From the NCBI GenBank assembly GCA_030424595.1, contig JAUHWG010000013.1, positions 124,001 through 188,000 on the forward strand: 64,000 nt of DNA. The letters run 5' to 3'. Below are positions 1-8,419 of this stretch, piece after piece. The translations under genes were made by a program, and so were the position numbers. How positions within the stretch are numbered: the stretch's first letter is position 1; each line of letters starts with the position of its first letter. The notes under the pieces are model-generated. The model was given only the letters and a program-made list of their open reading frames with translations. It searched no databases and was not told the DNA's origin. Source of the stretch: Polyangia bacterium (GTDB lineage Bacteria > Myxococcota_A > Polyangia > Nannocystales > Nannocystaceae).

Positions 1-398
1 GTGCGCAGATACCCCCAAAGGCCGTGGCGACGGATCCCGTAGAAGGGCACCGCGGCCATCACGACCAGCGCCAGCGCCAGCGCGGTGTTGAGATCGGCGG
101 TCGGCGGCCGCACCATCGGCAGCACCGAGAGGAGGTTGCAAAAGCCGATGAAGAGGACGAGCGTCCCGATAAGCGGCACATAGGGGGTCGGGTCCTCGCC
201 GAAGACGTCGCGGATCGTCCCCCGGATCCAGCCGCAGTAGAGCTCGACCACGGTCTGCCAGCGCGAGAGCCCGTGGCTCTTCAGCCGCCGGGAGGCGAGC
301 GCCGCGAGCCCCGTGAGGAGGAGGGTCACCGCGATCGTGACAAAGACAGTGTCGGGGATCAGAACTCCCCAAAACGCCAGCTCGAAGAGCGGGTTCAT
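1..398 (-). CDS. atpB: F0 ATP synthase subunit a (N-ATPase type), truncated by window edge
   Basis: Membrane subunit a of an F-type ATPase, which forms the ion half-channels against the c-ring. The 132 visible residues start M-N-P-L-F-E-L and contain a first membrane helix, an amphipathic stretch and the segment TPYVPLIGTLVLFIG typical of subunit a. The C-terminal helices with the essential arginine lie beyond position 1. The start ATG (396-398) overlaps the stop of the upstream atpR-like gene by four bases, so the two are probably translationally coupled. Family assignment rests on this segment plus the operon order D-C-Q-R-B, which is specific to the N-ATPase. The c subunit that would show whether the ion is Na+ or H+ is outside the window. 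Confidence 0.85.
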   Translation of the reverse strand, partial: MNPLFELAFWGVLIPDTVFVTIAVTLLLTGLAALASRRLKSHGLSRWQTVVELYCGWIRGTIRDVFGEDPTPYVPLIGTLVLFIGFCNLLSVLPMVRPPTADLNTALALALVVMAAVPFYGIRRHGLWGYLR

Positions 399-682
399 CC
401 GCCCGACTCCGGGCGCGAGCGGCGGATCCCGAGGCGGTGGAGCGCCGGGAAGGCGAGCGCCCCGGCGAGCAGCGCAGGCGGTCCCCAGGCGGCCAAGCCG
501 AGCAGCGCCAGCGCCGGGATCGCGATCCGCAGGGGCAGCCCGAGGTAGGCGGAGGCCGAGCTCTTCGTCCGCAACACCGCGGCCGCGGCCCGCCGGACCA
601 GGAAGAGGTGGAGCGCCGCCACGAGCCCGCCGACGACGATCCCGACGAGCACCTGCGCGACCACGAGAGGCTCAACGATCAT
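395..682 (-). CDS. atpR: N-ATPase subunit AtpR
   Basis: Small hydrophobic protein of 95 residues with three likely membrane helices, beginning M-I-V-E-P-L-V-V and ending in a polar tail. It lies between the AtpI-like gene and the subunit a gene, where N-ATPase operons carry atpR. It overlaps the upstream gene by 11 bases and the downstream gene by 4. AtpR is a known component of the N-ATPase operon and is thought to help assemble or ion-load the c-ring; that role is from the family, not visible here. The assignment is mostly positional, because the protein is short and poorly conserved. Confidence 0.75.
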   Translation of the reverse strand: MIVEPLVVAQVLVGIVVGGLVAALHLFLVRRAAAAVLRTKSSASAYLGLPLRIAIPALALLGLAAWGPPALLAGALAFPALHRLGIRRSRPESGG

Positions 683-1010
683 TTACATCACCCCACAGAC
701 GCCAGAGCGCATAGGCGCCGGCGGCCGCCCCGAGGAGGAGGCCGAACAGCGCGAAGACCACACCGCCGCCGAGCTTGCGGTCGATCCAATGCCCGAGCAG
801 CGCGCCGCCGACCGGCGGCAGCGAGACCGACCAGCCGAGGGTGCCGATGACAGCGACCCGAGACCACACCCGCGACGCGCTCTCCTCCCGCGCCTGCGCC
901 CGGCGGCGGCCGTGACTCTCGATCCGTGAGCCGATCCCGAGCGCCCTCGCGTCGAGCTCGCCGTTGTCGAGCTCATCGCCCTCACCTCCCCCATCGTCGC
1001 CCCCGGTCAT
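672..1010 (-). CDS. atpQ: N-ATPase subunit AtpQ (AtpI-like)
   Basis: Protein of 112 residues with a long polar N-terminus (about residues 1-48) followed by two membrane helices. The helices are joined by the AtpI-like signature PPVGGALLGHWIDRKLGGG, with glycines and a basic loop typical of AtpI/AtpQ assembly factors. The start ATG overlaps the stop of atpC by four bases. AtpI-type proteins assist c-ring assembly and may bind Mg2+; AtpQ is their counterpart in the N-ATPase operon. An alternative start further inside would shorten the polar leader, but the overlap with atpC favours the start given. Confidence 0.78.
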   Translation of the reverse strand: MTGGDDGGGEGDELDNGELDARALGIGSRIESHGRRRAQAREESASRVWSRVAVIGTLGWSVSLPPVGGALLGHWIDRKLGGGVVFALFGLLLGAAAGAYALWRLWGDVNDR

Positions 1011-1417
1011 CGCTCGGGCCTCCGGGCGAGATCGACGAGGGCGCGCCGAGCCGCCTGCTCCTGCCGCAGCGCCTGGGCCCGGGCCTCGGCCTCGATCCGT
1101 CGCCGTCGCGCCGCCTGGGCGAGCACCTGCTCGCGCAGCTCCTCCAGGCTCTCCGCCTGGATCGCCCAGCCCGAGATCAGCCGCACATCGGTCGGCGTGA
1201 TCCAGACCATCCCGCCCTCGGTCGCGACGAAGACGACGCTGCCCCCCGCCCGCGTGACCTCGACCGGCCCCGCCTCGAGGATGACCCGCGCGGCCTCATG
1301 CCTTGGCAAGACCCCCCGCGCGCCGTCCTCGGCGTCGAAGCGCAGGCGCGCGACGTCGGCGAAGAAGAGCTCCCCCTCCGGCGTCTGCACCCGCACGGCC
1401 ATCGCAGCTCCGCTCAC
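1007..1417 (-). CDS. atpC: F1 ATPase epsilon subunit
   Basis: Epsilon subunit of the F1 sector, 136 residues, close to the usual length. The N-terminal beta-sandwich (about residues 5-85) starts with MAVRVQTPEGELFF and includes the EGGMVWITPTDVRLISG stretch. A C-terminal helical pair (about 90-135) is rich in Arg, Ala and Glu. The subunit couples the rotor to the c-ring and can inhibit hydrolysis. It overlaps atpD by four bases and atpQ by four bases. Having atpC directly after atpD and ahead of the membrane subunits is an N-ATPase feature, not the standard atpBEFHAGDC order. Confidence 0.88.
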   Translation of the reverse strand: MSGAAMAVRVQTPEGELFFADVARLRFDAEDGARGVLPRHEAARVILEAGPVEVTRAGGSVVFVATEGGMVWITPTDVRLISGWAIQAESLEELREQVLAQAARRRRIEAEARAQALRQEQAARRALVDLARRPER

Positions 1418-2802
1418 GCGCCCCCCTTGTCCAGCAACGACGCGAGGGAGCCGCCCATGTAGAGCGCCTGCTCCGGCACCGCGTCACAGCTCCCGCCGAG
1501 GATCGCCTCGCAGCCCGCGAGGGTCTGCTCCAGCGGGACGAAGGCGCCTGGCTTGCCGGTGAAGGGCTCGGTGACCGAGAAGGGCTGGGTGAGGAAGCGA
1601 CGGAGCCGACGCGCCCGGCGGACGGCTCGCCGGTCGTCGGGCGCCAGCTCGTCGATCCCCATCAGGGCGATGATGTCGCGGAGCTCCTCGTACTTGGCGA
1701 GGCAGCGGCGGACCTCGGCGCTGATCCTCGCGTGACGCTCGCCGACGATCTCCGGCGAGAGCAGCGATGATGTGCTGCGCAGGGGATCGACCGCCGGGTA
1801 GAGCCCCTCCGCGGCGGCCTCGCGCGAGAGCACGAGGAAGGCGTCGAGGTGGTTGAAGAGCTCCGCCACGGCCGGATCGGTGACGTCGTCGGCGGGGACG
1901 TAGACCGCCTGGACGCTGGTGATCGCCGCAGCCCCGGTGGAGGAGATGCGCTCCTCCATCGCCGCGACCTCGGCGGCCATGGTCGGCTGATAGCCGACGC
2001 GGGAGGGCGGTCGCCCGAGGAGCCCGCTCACCTCGTTGCCGGCCTGGACGAAGCGGAAGACGTTGTCCATGAAGAGGAGCACGTCCTGCCGCGCCTCGTC
2101 GCGAAACCACTCGGCGACGGTGATCGCCGAGAGGCCGGTGCGAAAGCGAACCCCAGGGGTCTCGCCCATCTGACCGAAGACGAGCACCGCGCTCGGGAGG
2201 ACCGCAGCCTCCTGCATCTCGAGCCAGATCTCGCGACCTTCACGGGAGCGCTCGCCGATCCCGGCGAAGACGGTCGACCCCCGGTGATGATGGGCTGTGT
2301 TGTGCATCAGCTCCATCATCAGGACGGTCTTGCCGACGCCGGCTCCGCCGAAGAGGCCGGTATTGCCCCCCCTGGGGATCGGCGCGAGCAGGTCGACGAT
2401 CTTGAGGCCGGTCTCGAAGACAGAGTCGGCGGGACGGCGCTCGACCAGCGCCGTCGAGGCGCCGAGGATCGGCATTCGCTCGCCATCGAGGGGCGCGAGG
2501 CCGTCCAGGGGTCGGCCGAGCATGTCGATCACGCGGCCGAGCACCTGCTCGCCGACCGGCATCTGCACAGGTCCCCCAGTGTCGAGGAGCGGAGCGCCGA
2601 TCGCCATGCCCTGGGTGTCTCCGAGCGCGATCGCCTGCACCCGATCACGGGCGATATGACCGACGGTCTCGAAGAGAACGAGCTCGTCACGGACCGTGTG
2701 TCCCCGGAGCACGTGGCCCACCTGGGGCAGCCCACGGCCCTGCTCCACGTCGAAGCGAGCTTCGACGACCGGTCCGTACACCGACACAAGCGAGCCCCTC
2801 AT
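1414..2802 (-). CDS. atpD: F1 ATPase beta subunit
   Basis: Catalytic beta subunit, 462 residues. Visible are the N-terminal beta-barrel (about 1-75), the P-loop GGAGVGKT at 152-159, the GERSREGREIW catalytic region around 183-193, the Walker B strand DVLLFMDNVF at 241-250, and a DELSEED-region equivalent IDELAPDD at about 384-391. The gene leads an operon on the minus strand. An intergenic region of about 200 bases separates it from the divergent CheB/CheR kinase. A beta gene at the head of the operon, followed by epsilon, is the mark of the N-ATPase, normally a second ATPase beside the housekeeping one. Confidence 0.95.
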   Translation of the reverse strand: MRGSLVSVYGPVVEARFDVEQGRGLPQVGHVLRGHTVRDELVLFETVGHIARDRVQAIALGDTQGMAIGAPLLDTGGPVQMPVGEQVLGRVIDMLGRPLDGLAPLDGERMPILGASTALVERRPADSVFETGLKIVDLLAPIPRGGNTGLFGGAGVGKTVLMMELMHNTAHHHRGSTVFAGIGERSREGREIWLEMQEAAVLPSAVLVFGQMGETPGVRFRTGLSAITVAEWFRDEARQDVLLFMDNVFRFVQAGNEVSGLLGRPPSRVGYQPTMAAEVAAMEERISSTGAAAITSVQAVYVPADDVTDPAVAELFNHLDAFLVLSREAAAEGLYPAVDPLRSTSSLLSPEIVGERHARISAEVRRCLAKYEELRDIIALMGIDELAPDDRRAVRRARRLRRFLTQPFSVTEPFTGKPGAFVPLEQTLAGCEAILGGSCDAVPEQALYMGGSLASLLDKGGA

Positions 2803-2892
2803 CGGCCCTCACTATGGGTCGCGGCGCGCGGCCCTGCGCCGCAAGTCCAGCGTCCTGCACCCCGAGTGAGTGCATGTTATGCGGTTGACACA

Positions 2893-2936
2893 GAGGAGGT
2901 TGACCCCTGCTTTTGCAGCCCCATGTCCACCTCCTC
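2893..2936. promoter_or_regulatory. Inverted repeat in the atpD / hybrid-kinase divergent region
   Basis: GAGGAGGT (2893-2900) is repeated in inverted form as ACCTCCTC (2929-2936). A smaller CTGC-tttt-GCAG hairpin lies between the arms. It sits in the only shared upstream region of the two divergent genes, so it could be an operator or a leader hairpin. No convincing -35/-10 pair could be assigned, although TTGACA occurs at 2885-2890. Confidence 0.3.
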
Positions 2937-2999
2937 AGGAGAACACTGGCTTGATCTCCTGCTGAACCGTGTCACAGACACCAGGTAGAACTATTGAGA

Positions 3000-5900
3000 A
3001 TGAAACGCCGCTTCACGGTCGTCGCGATCGGAGCTTCCGCTGGGGGTCTACCAGCGCTTGAGGAGCTCTTCTCGGCGATCGCCGCCGAGGGCTGTGGGGA
3101 CAGGGCCGCCTTCTGCGTGGTCCAGCACCTCTCGCCGAACTTCAAGAGCTTGATGGCGCAGATCCTCGAGCGCCACACGAGCCTCAAGATCGTCGTCGCC
3201 GACGACGGGATGGCGATCGAGCCAGGTCACATCTACCTCAACCGACGCGACCAACACGTCACGGTCGACGGCGCCGTCTTCCGCCTCCAGCCCAAGGGCT
3301 CGCGGGAGAGCGTCCGCTTCCCGATCGATCTCTTCTTGGAGTCGGTCGCAGAGAGCTTCGCCGAGCGGGCGATCGCCGTGGTTCTCTCGGGGACCGGCAG
3401 CGACGCCTCGCGCGGCGTCCTGGCGATCAAGCGCGCAGGCGGCGAGGTCTGCGTCCAACACCCCGAGTCCGCGCAATTCGACGGGATGCCAAACGCGGCC
3501 CTGGCAGCGACGGAGACGGACTACGTCGGCTCACCGAGCGAGCTCGCCAACTACCTGGCAGCGATGATCAACGACCTCGGTGACCGCCCCACCAACGCGG
3601 AGGAGCTGTCCGAGGAGTGGGCTGAGAACTGGGAGGCGCTCCTCCGCCTCCTCCGCTCCCACGCGAAGATCGACTTCAGCCGCTACAAGCGACCGACGCT
3701 CCTGCGCCGCCTGGACAAGCACCTCGCCGCGACGAGGGTCTCGCTCCCGGCGTACGTCAGGCAGCTCCGCGACGACATGGGCGAGCGCGAGGCGCTCGTC
3801 CGAGACTTCTTGATCGGGGTCACTAGCTTCTTCCGCGACCCCGAGGTCTTCGCCGTCCTCGAGGAGGAGATTCTCCCAGCGATCGTGCGCGAGCGAGCGC
3901 CTGATCAGGAGATTCGGCTCTGGATCGCGGGCTGCTCCTCCGGCGAAGAGGCGTACTCCTACGCGATGATGCTCCACGAGCTAGGGCGCCGCCTCGGCAA
4001 GGAGGAGCCGATCAAGTACAAGATCCTCGCGACCGACGTGGACAGCTCCGCCGTCGCTATCGCCAGCGAGGGGCGCTACCCGGCCTCCGCGGTGCGCGGG
4101 ATCCCCCGGCGCCTCGTCGATAGCTATTTCACCCGCACAGACGGCGACTATGTCGTCTCTCGCGAGATCCGCGATCGGGTGATCTTCTCCGTCCACGACG
4201 TCATCTCGGACCCGCCCTTCGTCCGGATCGATCTCGTGTCGATGCGCAACCTCCTGATCTACCTGTCCCCCGACGCTCAGCGCGACGCGCTCGGCAGCGC
4301 GGCCTTCGCCCTCCGTCCTGGCGGCACCCTGGTGCTCGGCGCGAGCGGCTCGACAAACGCCCTGAGCGAGCCTTTTGAGCCGATACGGGCCAACATGCGG
4401 ATCTTCAGCCGGCGCGCCGACGGTCGTCAGCGATGGGCCTACCAAGGTGGTCGCCGCCTCTCGCTGCGGGCCTACGACCGCGGCCGCCTCAGCGCGAAGC
4501 GTCGGGGCGCCGGCAACAACCGTGGCGCCGATGAGTGGGTGCGCGCGCTCCTCAACACATGTCAGCCGCCGACGATCATCATCGACGAGGGCGCGACGAT
4601 CCTCTACGTCCACGGCGAGGCCGGCAGCCTGCTCAGCGTCCCCTCGGGCCCGCCGACCTCGGACCTCCGCCAGCTCACCCGCGGGACCGTCGGCGGCGTC
4701 ATCCTCTCGCTCTTCCGGCAGGTGAAGCAGTCGGGCGTGTCGATGACCGTCGAGGCGGTGCCGATCGACGGCAGTGACGAGGTCGTCGACCTGACGATCC
4801 GGCCGATGGACGACGATGCGGCGCGCTTCGCCGTCGTGTTTCGCCGCCGCGCCGCCGACCCCGAGCGCGGCGAGATCCGCAGCTTCGCCGACGAAGACGC
4901 CAGCCGCGTCGCCGAGCTCGAGCGCCTCCTCGCGGCAAAACAGGAGGAGCTCCAGAGCCTGGTCGAGGAGCTCGAGACCGCCAACGAGGAGCTCCAGTCG
5001 ACCAACGAGGAGCTCCTCGCCGGAAACGAAGAGCTCCAGTCGACCAACGAGGAGCTCCAATCGGTCAACGAGGAGCTCTACACGGTCAACGGCGAGCTCG
5101 AGGAGCGCAACACCGACCTCATCGCGCTCAACGACGACATCAACAACCTCCTCAACACGACCAACATTGCGACCCTCTTCCTCGACTCCGAGCTCAAGAT
5201 CCGTCGGTTCACGCCGGCCTTCTGCAAGATCATCCCGCTGAAGAGCGCGGATGTCGGCCGCCCCATCACCATCTTCACGAGCACGCTCGACGAGCCTCCC
5301 GGGCAGATGACCGCGCTCGCGAAGGAGGTGCTAGGCGATCGCCAGTCCCGTGAAGGGCACGTGCGTGACCAAGAGGGCCGGATCTATCTTCGCCGCTGCT
5401 TCCCGTTCATCACCGAGGCGGAGAGCTGCAACGGGGTCCTCTTCTCCCTCGTCGACATCACCAGCGTCGAGGCGATGGAGGCCGAGCGGGCCCGTCACGA
5501 CCTCGAGACCGCCGCAGCCTTTGATCTCCTCGCCGGTGTGTTCTTCGAGCTCGACCCCTCTGAGGGCCGCCTGCGGATGCGCGGAGACATCGCGGCGCTG
5601 GTCCCTGGCTCGACCGAGCTGCTCCTCGACCTCCCTGTGGCAGAGTTCCTGGGGGGCGTCCACGCGGACGACCGCGACGCGCTCGAGCTGGCCCTAGGCC
5701 GCAACGCCGACGCGCCGCCGGCGACCGTGAACTTCCGCCTCGCCCGCGGAGAAGACCGCTGGATCCACGTGCGCGCGCGCATGCGCGGACATCTCGGCGA
5801 GGCCGGGCGCTTGATGCAGGTCGGCGTTCTCCTCGACATCACAGACTGGGTCGAGAACGAGCTCATGCTCGAGCGCAGCCGCGCCCGCCTGGATCTCCTG

Positions 5901-7370
5901 ATGACCAACCTCCCGAACGGGATCGTCAGCGTGCTCGACGAAGATCTCGTCCATCTAGAGATCTACGGTCGCGAGCTTGAGCGGCTCAACGTCGGCGTCG
6001 ACGACATCGTCGACCGGCCGCTCGAAGAGATCTACTCGCCCGAGTCCGCGGCGCGTATCCGCGAGAATTGCGAGCTCGCCTTGGAGCACGGAGTCCTCGT
6101 CTCGTTCGAGAACTTCTTCGGCTCCCAGACCTACCTATGCAGCGTGTGCCCGATGGTGGGCGGTGACAGGAGGATCGAGTTCCTCGTCCTCTCGACCAAC
6201 ATCACGGAGCTTCGGATCGCCCGCGAGGCCCTCCACGACGCCAAGGAGGCCGCCGAGCGGGCAAATTCTGCGCGCCTCGCCTTCCTCGCGTCGATGAGCC
6301 ACGAGCTGCGGACGCCGCTCGCCGGGATGATGGGTCTCCTCGATCTCGTCGACGGCGATGGCGCGCTCTCGGGCCCGGACCGCCGGCATATCGACCAGCT
6401 CCGCGCCCTTGTCGAGACCCAAGAGCGGCTGATCTCAGACCTCCTCGATCTGTCGCGGATCGACGCTCAGCAGCTCGACCTGCGGAGCACTCGCTTCGAC
6501 ATCGCCGAGGCCCTCGCGGATCTGGAGGCTCGCAGCGCCGAGGGGAGCGGCGACGTCACGGTGATGATCCAGCTCCCCCCGGCCGGGACGACCTTCATCA
6601 GCGATCCGCTCCGGGTCCACCAGCTCGTCGACAACCTCCTGAGCAACGCCCTCAAGTACACGGGGCAGGGGACGATCAACGTCCGGGTCGGCGTTGACGG
6701 GCGGGGGAGGCTCTCCATCGAGGTCGCGGACACCGGGGTTGGCATCGCCAAGCCCGATCTCGAGCGCGTGTTCGAGGTCTTCGCCCGGGTCGGCGATCTC
6801 CAGCACTCGGTCTCAGGGTTCGGCCTCGGCCTCCCCCTGGTCAAGCGCCTCGTCGAACAGATGGGCGGTCAGCTCGACATCGACAGCGCCGTCGGCGAAG
6901 GGACGACCTTCCGGATCCTCCTGCCGCCGGACGCGCTCGCGGCGGAGGAGCCCCCGCAGGACACGACGCAGGCGACTCGCGGCCTCGCCGGCCGTCGAGT
7001 CCTGCTCGTCGAGGACAACGAGGTGATCCGTGTCGTCGTCGGTGAGCTGCTCCGCCGCGACGGCATGGGGGTGGTCGAGGTCGTCGACGCCGACGCCGCC
7101 GAGCAAGCGCTGACTGTCGGCACTTTCGACGTGCTCCTCGTCGATATCGGCCTCCCCGGCCGCGACGGCCACGAGCTGATCAGGAGCATTCGCGCCTCCG
7201 AGGATGAGGGTCGAGTCCCGATCATCGCCCTCACCGCCCACGCATACAAGGAGGATCGTGAGCGCAGCCTGGCAGCAGGCGCCGACGTCCATGTCGCCAA
7301 ACCCGTCTCGCAAGCGACCCTGCGGCGCGTGCTGAAGAGCGTCCTTCATGCCCATGGAGTCGACAGCTGA
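3000..7370 (+). CDS. CheB-CheR-PAS-histidine kinase-receiver fusion
   Basis: A 1456-residue chemotaxis-like signalling fusion. In order: a CheB-type methylesterase (about 1-190; serine motif GASAGG near residue 12, then QHLSP and GTGSDASRG); a CheR methyltransferase (about 205-480; GVTSFFRDPEVF and IAGCSSGEEAYS); a coiled coil of repeated ANEEL/TNEEL units (about 640-710); two or three PAS-like sensor segments; a HisKA domain (SMSHELRTPL, phospho-acceptor His near 1101); an HATPase domain (DNLLSNALKYT, ADTGVGIA, GFGLGLPLV); and a receiver (VLLVEDNE, phospho-acceptor Asp near 1382). ATG at 3000 is preferred over an upstream TTG. No MCP or CheA gene is adjacent, so it probably acts in a non-canonical pathway. 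A hairpin terminator follows. Confidence 0.93.
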   Translation: MKRRFTVVAIGASAGGLPALEELFSAIAAEGCGDRAAFCVVQHLSPNFKSLMAQILERHTSLKIVVADDGMAIEPGHIYLNRRDQHVTVDGAVFRLQPKGSRESVRFPIDLFLESVAESFAERAIAVVLSGTGSDASRGVLAIKRAGGEVCVQHPESAQFDGMPNAALAATETDYVGSPSELANYLAAMINDLGDRPTNAEELSEEWAENWEALLRLLRSHAKIDFSRYKRPTLLRRLDKHLAATRVSLPAYVRQLRDDMGEREALVRDFLIGVTSFFRDPEVFAVLEEEILPAIVRERAPDQEIRLWIAGCSSGEEAYSYAMMLHELGRRLGKEEPIKYKILATDVDSSAVAIASEGRYPASAVRGIPRRLVDSYFTRTDGDYVVSREIRDRVIFSVHDVISDPPFVRIDLVSMRNLLIYLSPDAQRDALGSAAFALRPGGTLVLGASGSTNALSEPFEPIRANMRIFSRRADGRQRWAYQGGRRLSLRAYDRGRLSAKRRGAGNNRGADEWVRALLNTCQPPTIIIDEGATILYVHGEAGSLLSVPSGPPTSDLRQLTRGTVGGVILSLFRQVKQSGVSMTVEAVPIDGSDEVVDLTIRPMDDDAARFAVVFRRRAADPERGEIRSFADEDASRVAELERLLAAKQEELQSLVEELETANEELQSTNEELLAGNEELQSTNEELQSVNEELYTVNGELEERNTDLIALNDDINNLLNTTNIATLFLDSELKIRRFTPAFCKIIPLKSADVGRPITIFTSTLDEPPGQMTALAKEVLGDRQSREGHVRDQEGRIYLRRCFPFITEAESCNGVLFSLVDITSVEAMEAERARHDLETAAAFDLLAGVFFELDPSEGRLRMRGDIAALVPGSTELLLDLPVAEFLGGVHADDRDALELALGRNADAPPATVNFRLARGEDRWIHVRARMRGHLGEAGRLMQVGVLLDITDWVENELMLERSRARLDLLMTNLPNGIVSVLDEDLVHLEIYGRELERLNVGVDDIVDRPLEEIYSPESAARIRENCELALEHGVLVSFENFFGSQTYLCSVCPMVGGDRRIEFLVLSTNITELRIAREALHDAKEAAERANSARLAFLASMSHELRTPLAGMMGLLDLVDGDGALSGPDRRHIDQLRALVETQERLISDLLDLSRIDAQQLDLRSTRFDIAEALADLEARSAEGSGDVTVMIQLPPAGTTFISDPLRVHQLVDNLLSNALKYTGQGTINVRVGVDGRGRLSIEVADTGVGIAKPDLERVFEVFARVGDLQHSVSGFGLGLPLVKRLVEQMGGQLDIDSAVGEGTTFRILLPPDALAAEEPPQDTTQATRGLAGRRVLLVEDNEVIRVVVGELLRRDGMGVVEVVDADAAEQALTVGTFDVLLVDIGLPGRDGHELIRSIRASEDEGRVPIIALTAHAYKEDRERSLAAGADVHVAKPVSQATLRRVLKSVLHAHGVDS

Positions 7371-7410
7371 CGGGGCAAGCGAGCGCTCCGAGGCCGCCCG
7401 CGAAGAAGAG

Positions 7411-7436
7411 GAGCTCGGCGGTGAATCGCCGAACTC
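7411..7436. terminator. Hairpin terminator between convergent genes
   Basis: GAGCTCGGCG (7411-7420) pairs with CGCCGAACTC (7427-7436) through a 10-bp stem with one G-T pair and a six-base loop. It lies between the stop of the hybrid kinase and the stop of the convergent cytochrome-like gene, so it may serve both. There is no long T tract. Confidence 0.55.
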
Positions 7437-7451
7437 TCGCTGGTTCTCCTC

Positions 7452-7829
7452 CTAGGGCGCTCCGCACTGGGCCCAGGTGTTGATCAGCGCCCTGTCCTCC
7501 GCGCTCAACCCCCCGCCCGGCGGCATCTCCCCCTCGACCACGACCTCTGCGGTCTCGAAGGGGTCGAACAATGCCCTCTCATGGGTGTCATAGTCGAAGT
7601 CGCCCGGCGCCCCCTGCCGTCCGGCACCGGAGAGCGTCGAGGAGTGGCAACCGACGCAGGAATTCCACACGGTCATATCCTCGAAGCGCGGCACCTCCAC
7701 CGCGTTGCAGTCGACCGACGGCAGCTCATCCCCCTCCCCCGTCTCATCATCGACGTCGCAGGCGAGGCCCCCGCCGAACGACGTGCTCAGGGCCAGGATG
7801 ATCAGAGACTTAATGTACCGAATTTTCAT
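7452..7829 (-). CDS. Putative lipoprotein with one c-type heme motif
   Basis: Small exported protein of 125 residues. The N-terminus MKIRYIKSLIILALS is a signal peptide ending in the lipobox GLAC, so the mature protein is probably lipid-anchored. A single heme c attachment motif CVGCH lies near the middle, and a methionine-containing PPGGGLS segment further on could supply the axial ligand. This fits a mono-heme cytochrome c or cytochrome-c-like domain as found in envelope lipoproteins of this group. ATG at 7829 is chosen because GAGGAG lies about eight bases upstream; an upstream in-frame start would add 11 polar residues before the signal. A function beyond electron transfer cannot be stated. 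Confidence 0.75.
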   Translation of the reverse strand: MKIRYIKSLIILALSTSFGGGLACDVDDETGEGDELPSVDCNAVEVPRFEDMTVWNSCVGCHSSTLSGAGRQGAPGDFDYDTHERALFDPFETAEVVVEGEMPPGGGLSAEDRALINTWAQCGAP

Positions 7830-8111
7830 CACGTGCACTCCTCGCTGTTTCTCAGCGTTCACCTAATAGGGGGCACCGCGAGGTGATTCCTTACACATCA
7901 TCCCCAAGAAAATTGGCCGTGCGAGAATAGCAGTACCCCACCCTTCGCAGCGCCCCCGAATACCCACACATCGTGCTCCATGAGCACAGTCCAGGACCGT
8001 GCATGCAAATCATGCAGCCCTACCCCAGCGCTCACTGCAGGAACCGCAGACCGCCCGCGCCTTCCCGATCATCGAGCCCCTTCAACACCCCAGGGCACAA
8101 GACCCCATCTC

Positions 8112-8242
8112 CAAGCACCTCAGCCTCCGCTACCCCGGCTCACCTCCAAAGGAGGACGAGCCGCTGGGACGGGCGGGGGGGGGGCACCGCGAGTGAGTCT
8201 AGGACGTGCATCGACCCCCTTGGGGGTCGACGCGCGCTCCGA
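8112..8242 (+). repeat. Imperfect direct repeat, copy 1
   Basis: Begins CAAGC, contains CAGCCTCCGCTACCCCGGCT, and ends in CGTGCATCGACCCCC followed by a region close to CGCGCTCCGA. The same order of blocks recurs at 8301-8402. Within this copy TCGACCCCC-TT-GGGGGTCGA (8211-8230) is a perfect palindrome. Copy 1 is about 30 bases longer than copy 2 because of a G-rich insertion. Confidence 0.6.
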
Positions 8243-8300
8243 CCTGTCTGAAGGAGTGGTGCCCCCCCCCGACCGGCCTCCACCTCAGCCTCCGCCCCCC

Positions 8301-8402
8301 CAAGCTCTTCAGCCTCCGCTACCCCGGCTCCTCTCCAGGCGAAGACAAACACCAGACACAGACACCGTGCATCGACCCCCTGAGGGCCGACGCACGCTCC
8401 GA
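8301..8402 (+). repeat. Imperfect direct repeat, copy 2
   Basis: Shares with copy 1 the block AGCCTCCGCTACCCCGGCTC and the block GTGCATCGACCCCCT, then GACGCACGCTCCGA. The palindrome of copy 1 is weakened here to ATCGACCCCCTGAGGGCCGA. It ends just before the esterase gene that closes the minus-strand ATP-grasp operon, so it could act as a downstream structure for that operon. Confidence 0.6.
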
Positions 8403-8419
8403 GCGGCCGCACCGACCAC

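Larger units (their letters stand above)
7830..8419. other. Gene-free stretch with imperfect direct repeats
   Basis: About 590 bases with no convincing gene on either strand. It holds long G and C homopolymer runs (around 8174-8184 and 8260-8270) and two diverged copies of a roughly 100-130 base unit, listed separately. It separates the cytochrome-like lipoprotein from the end of the ATP-grasp locus. Confidence 0.5.
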
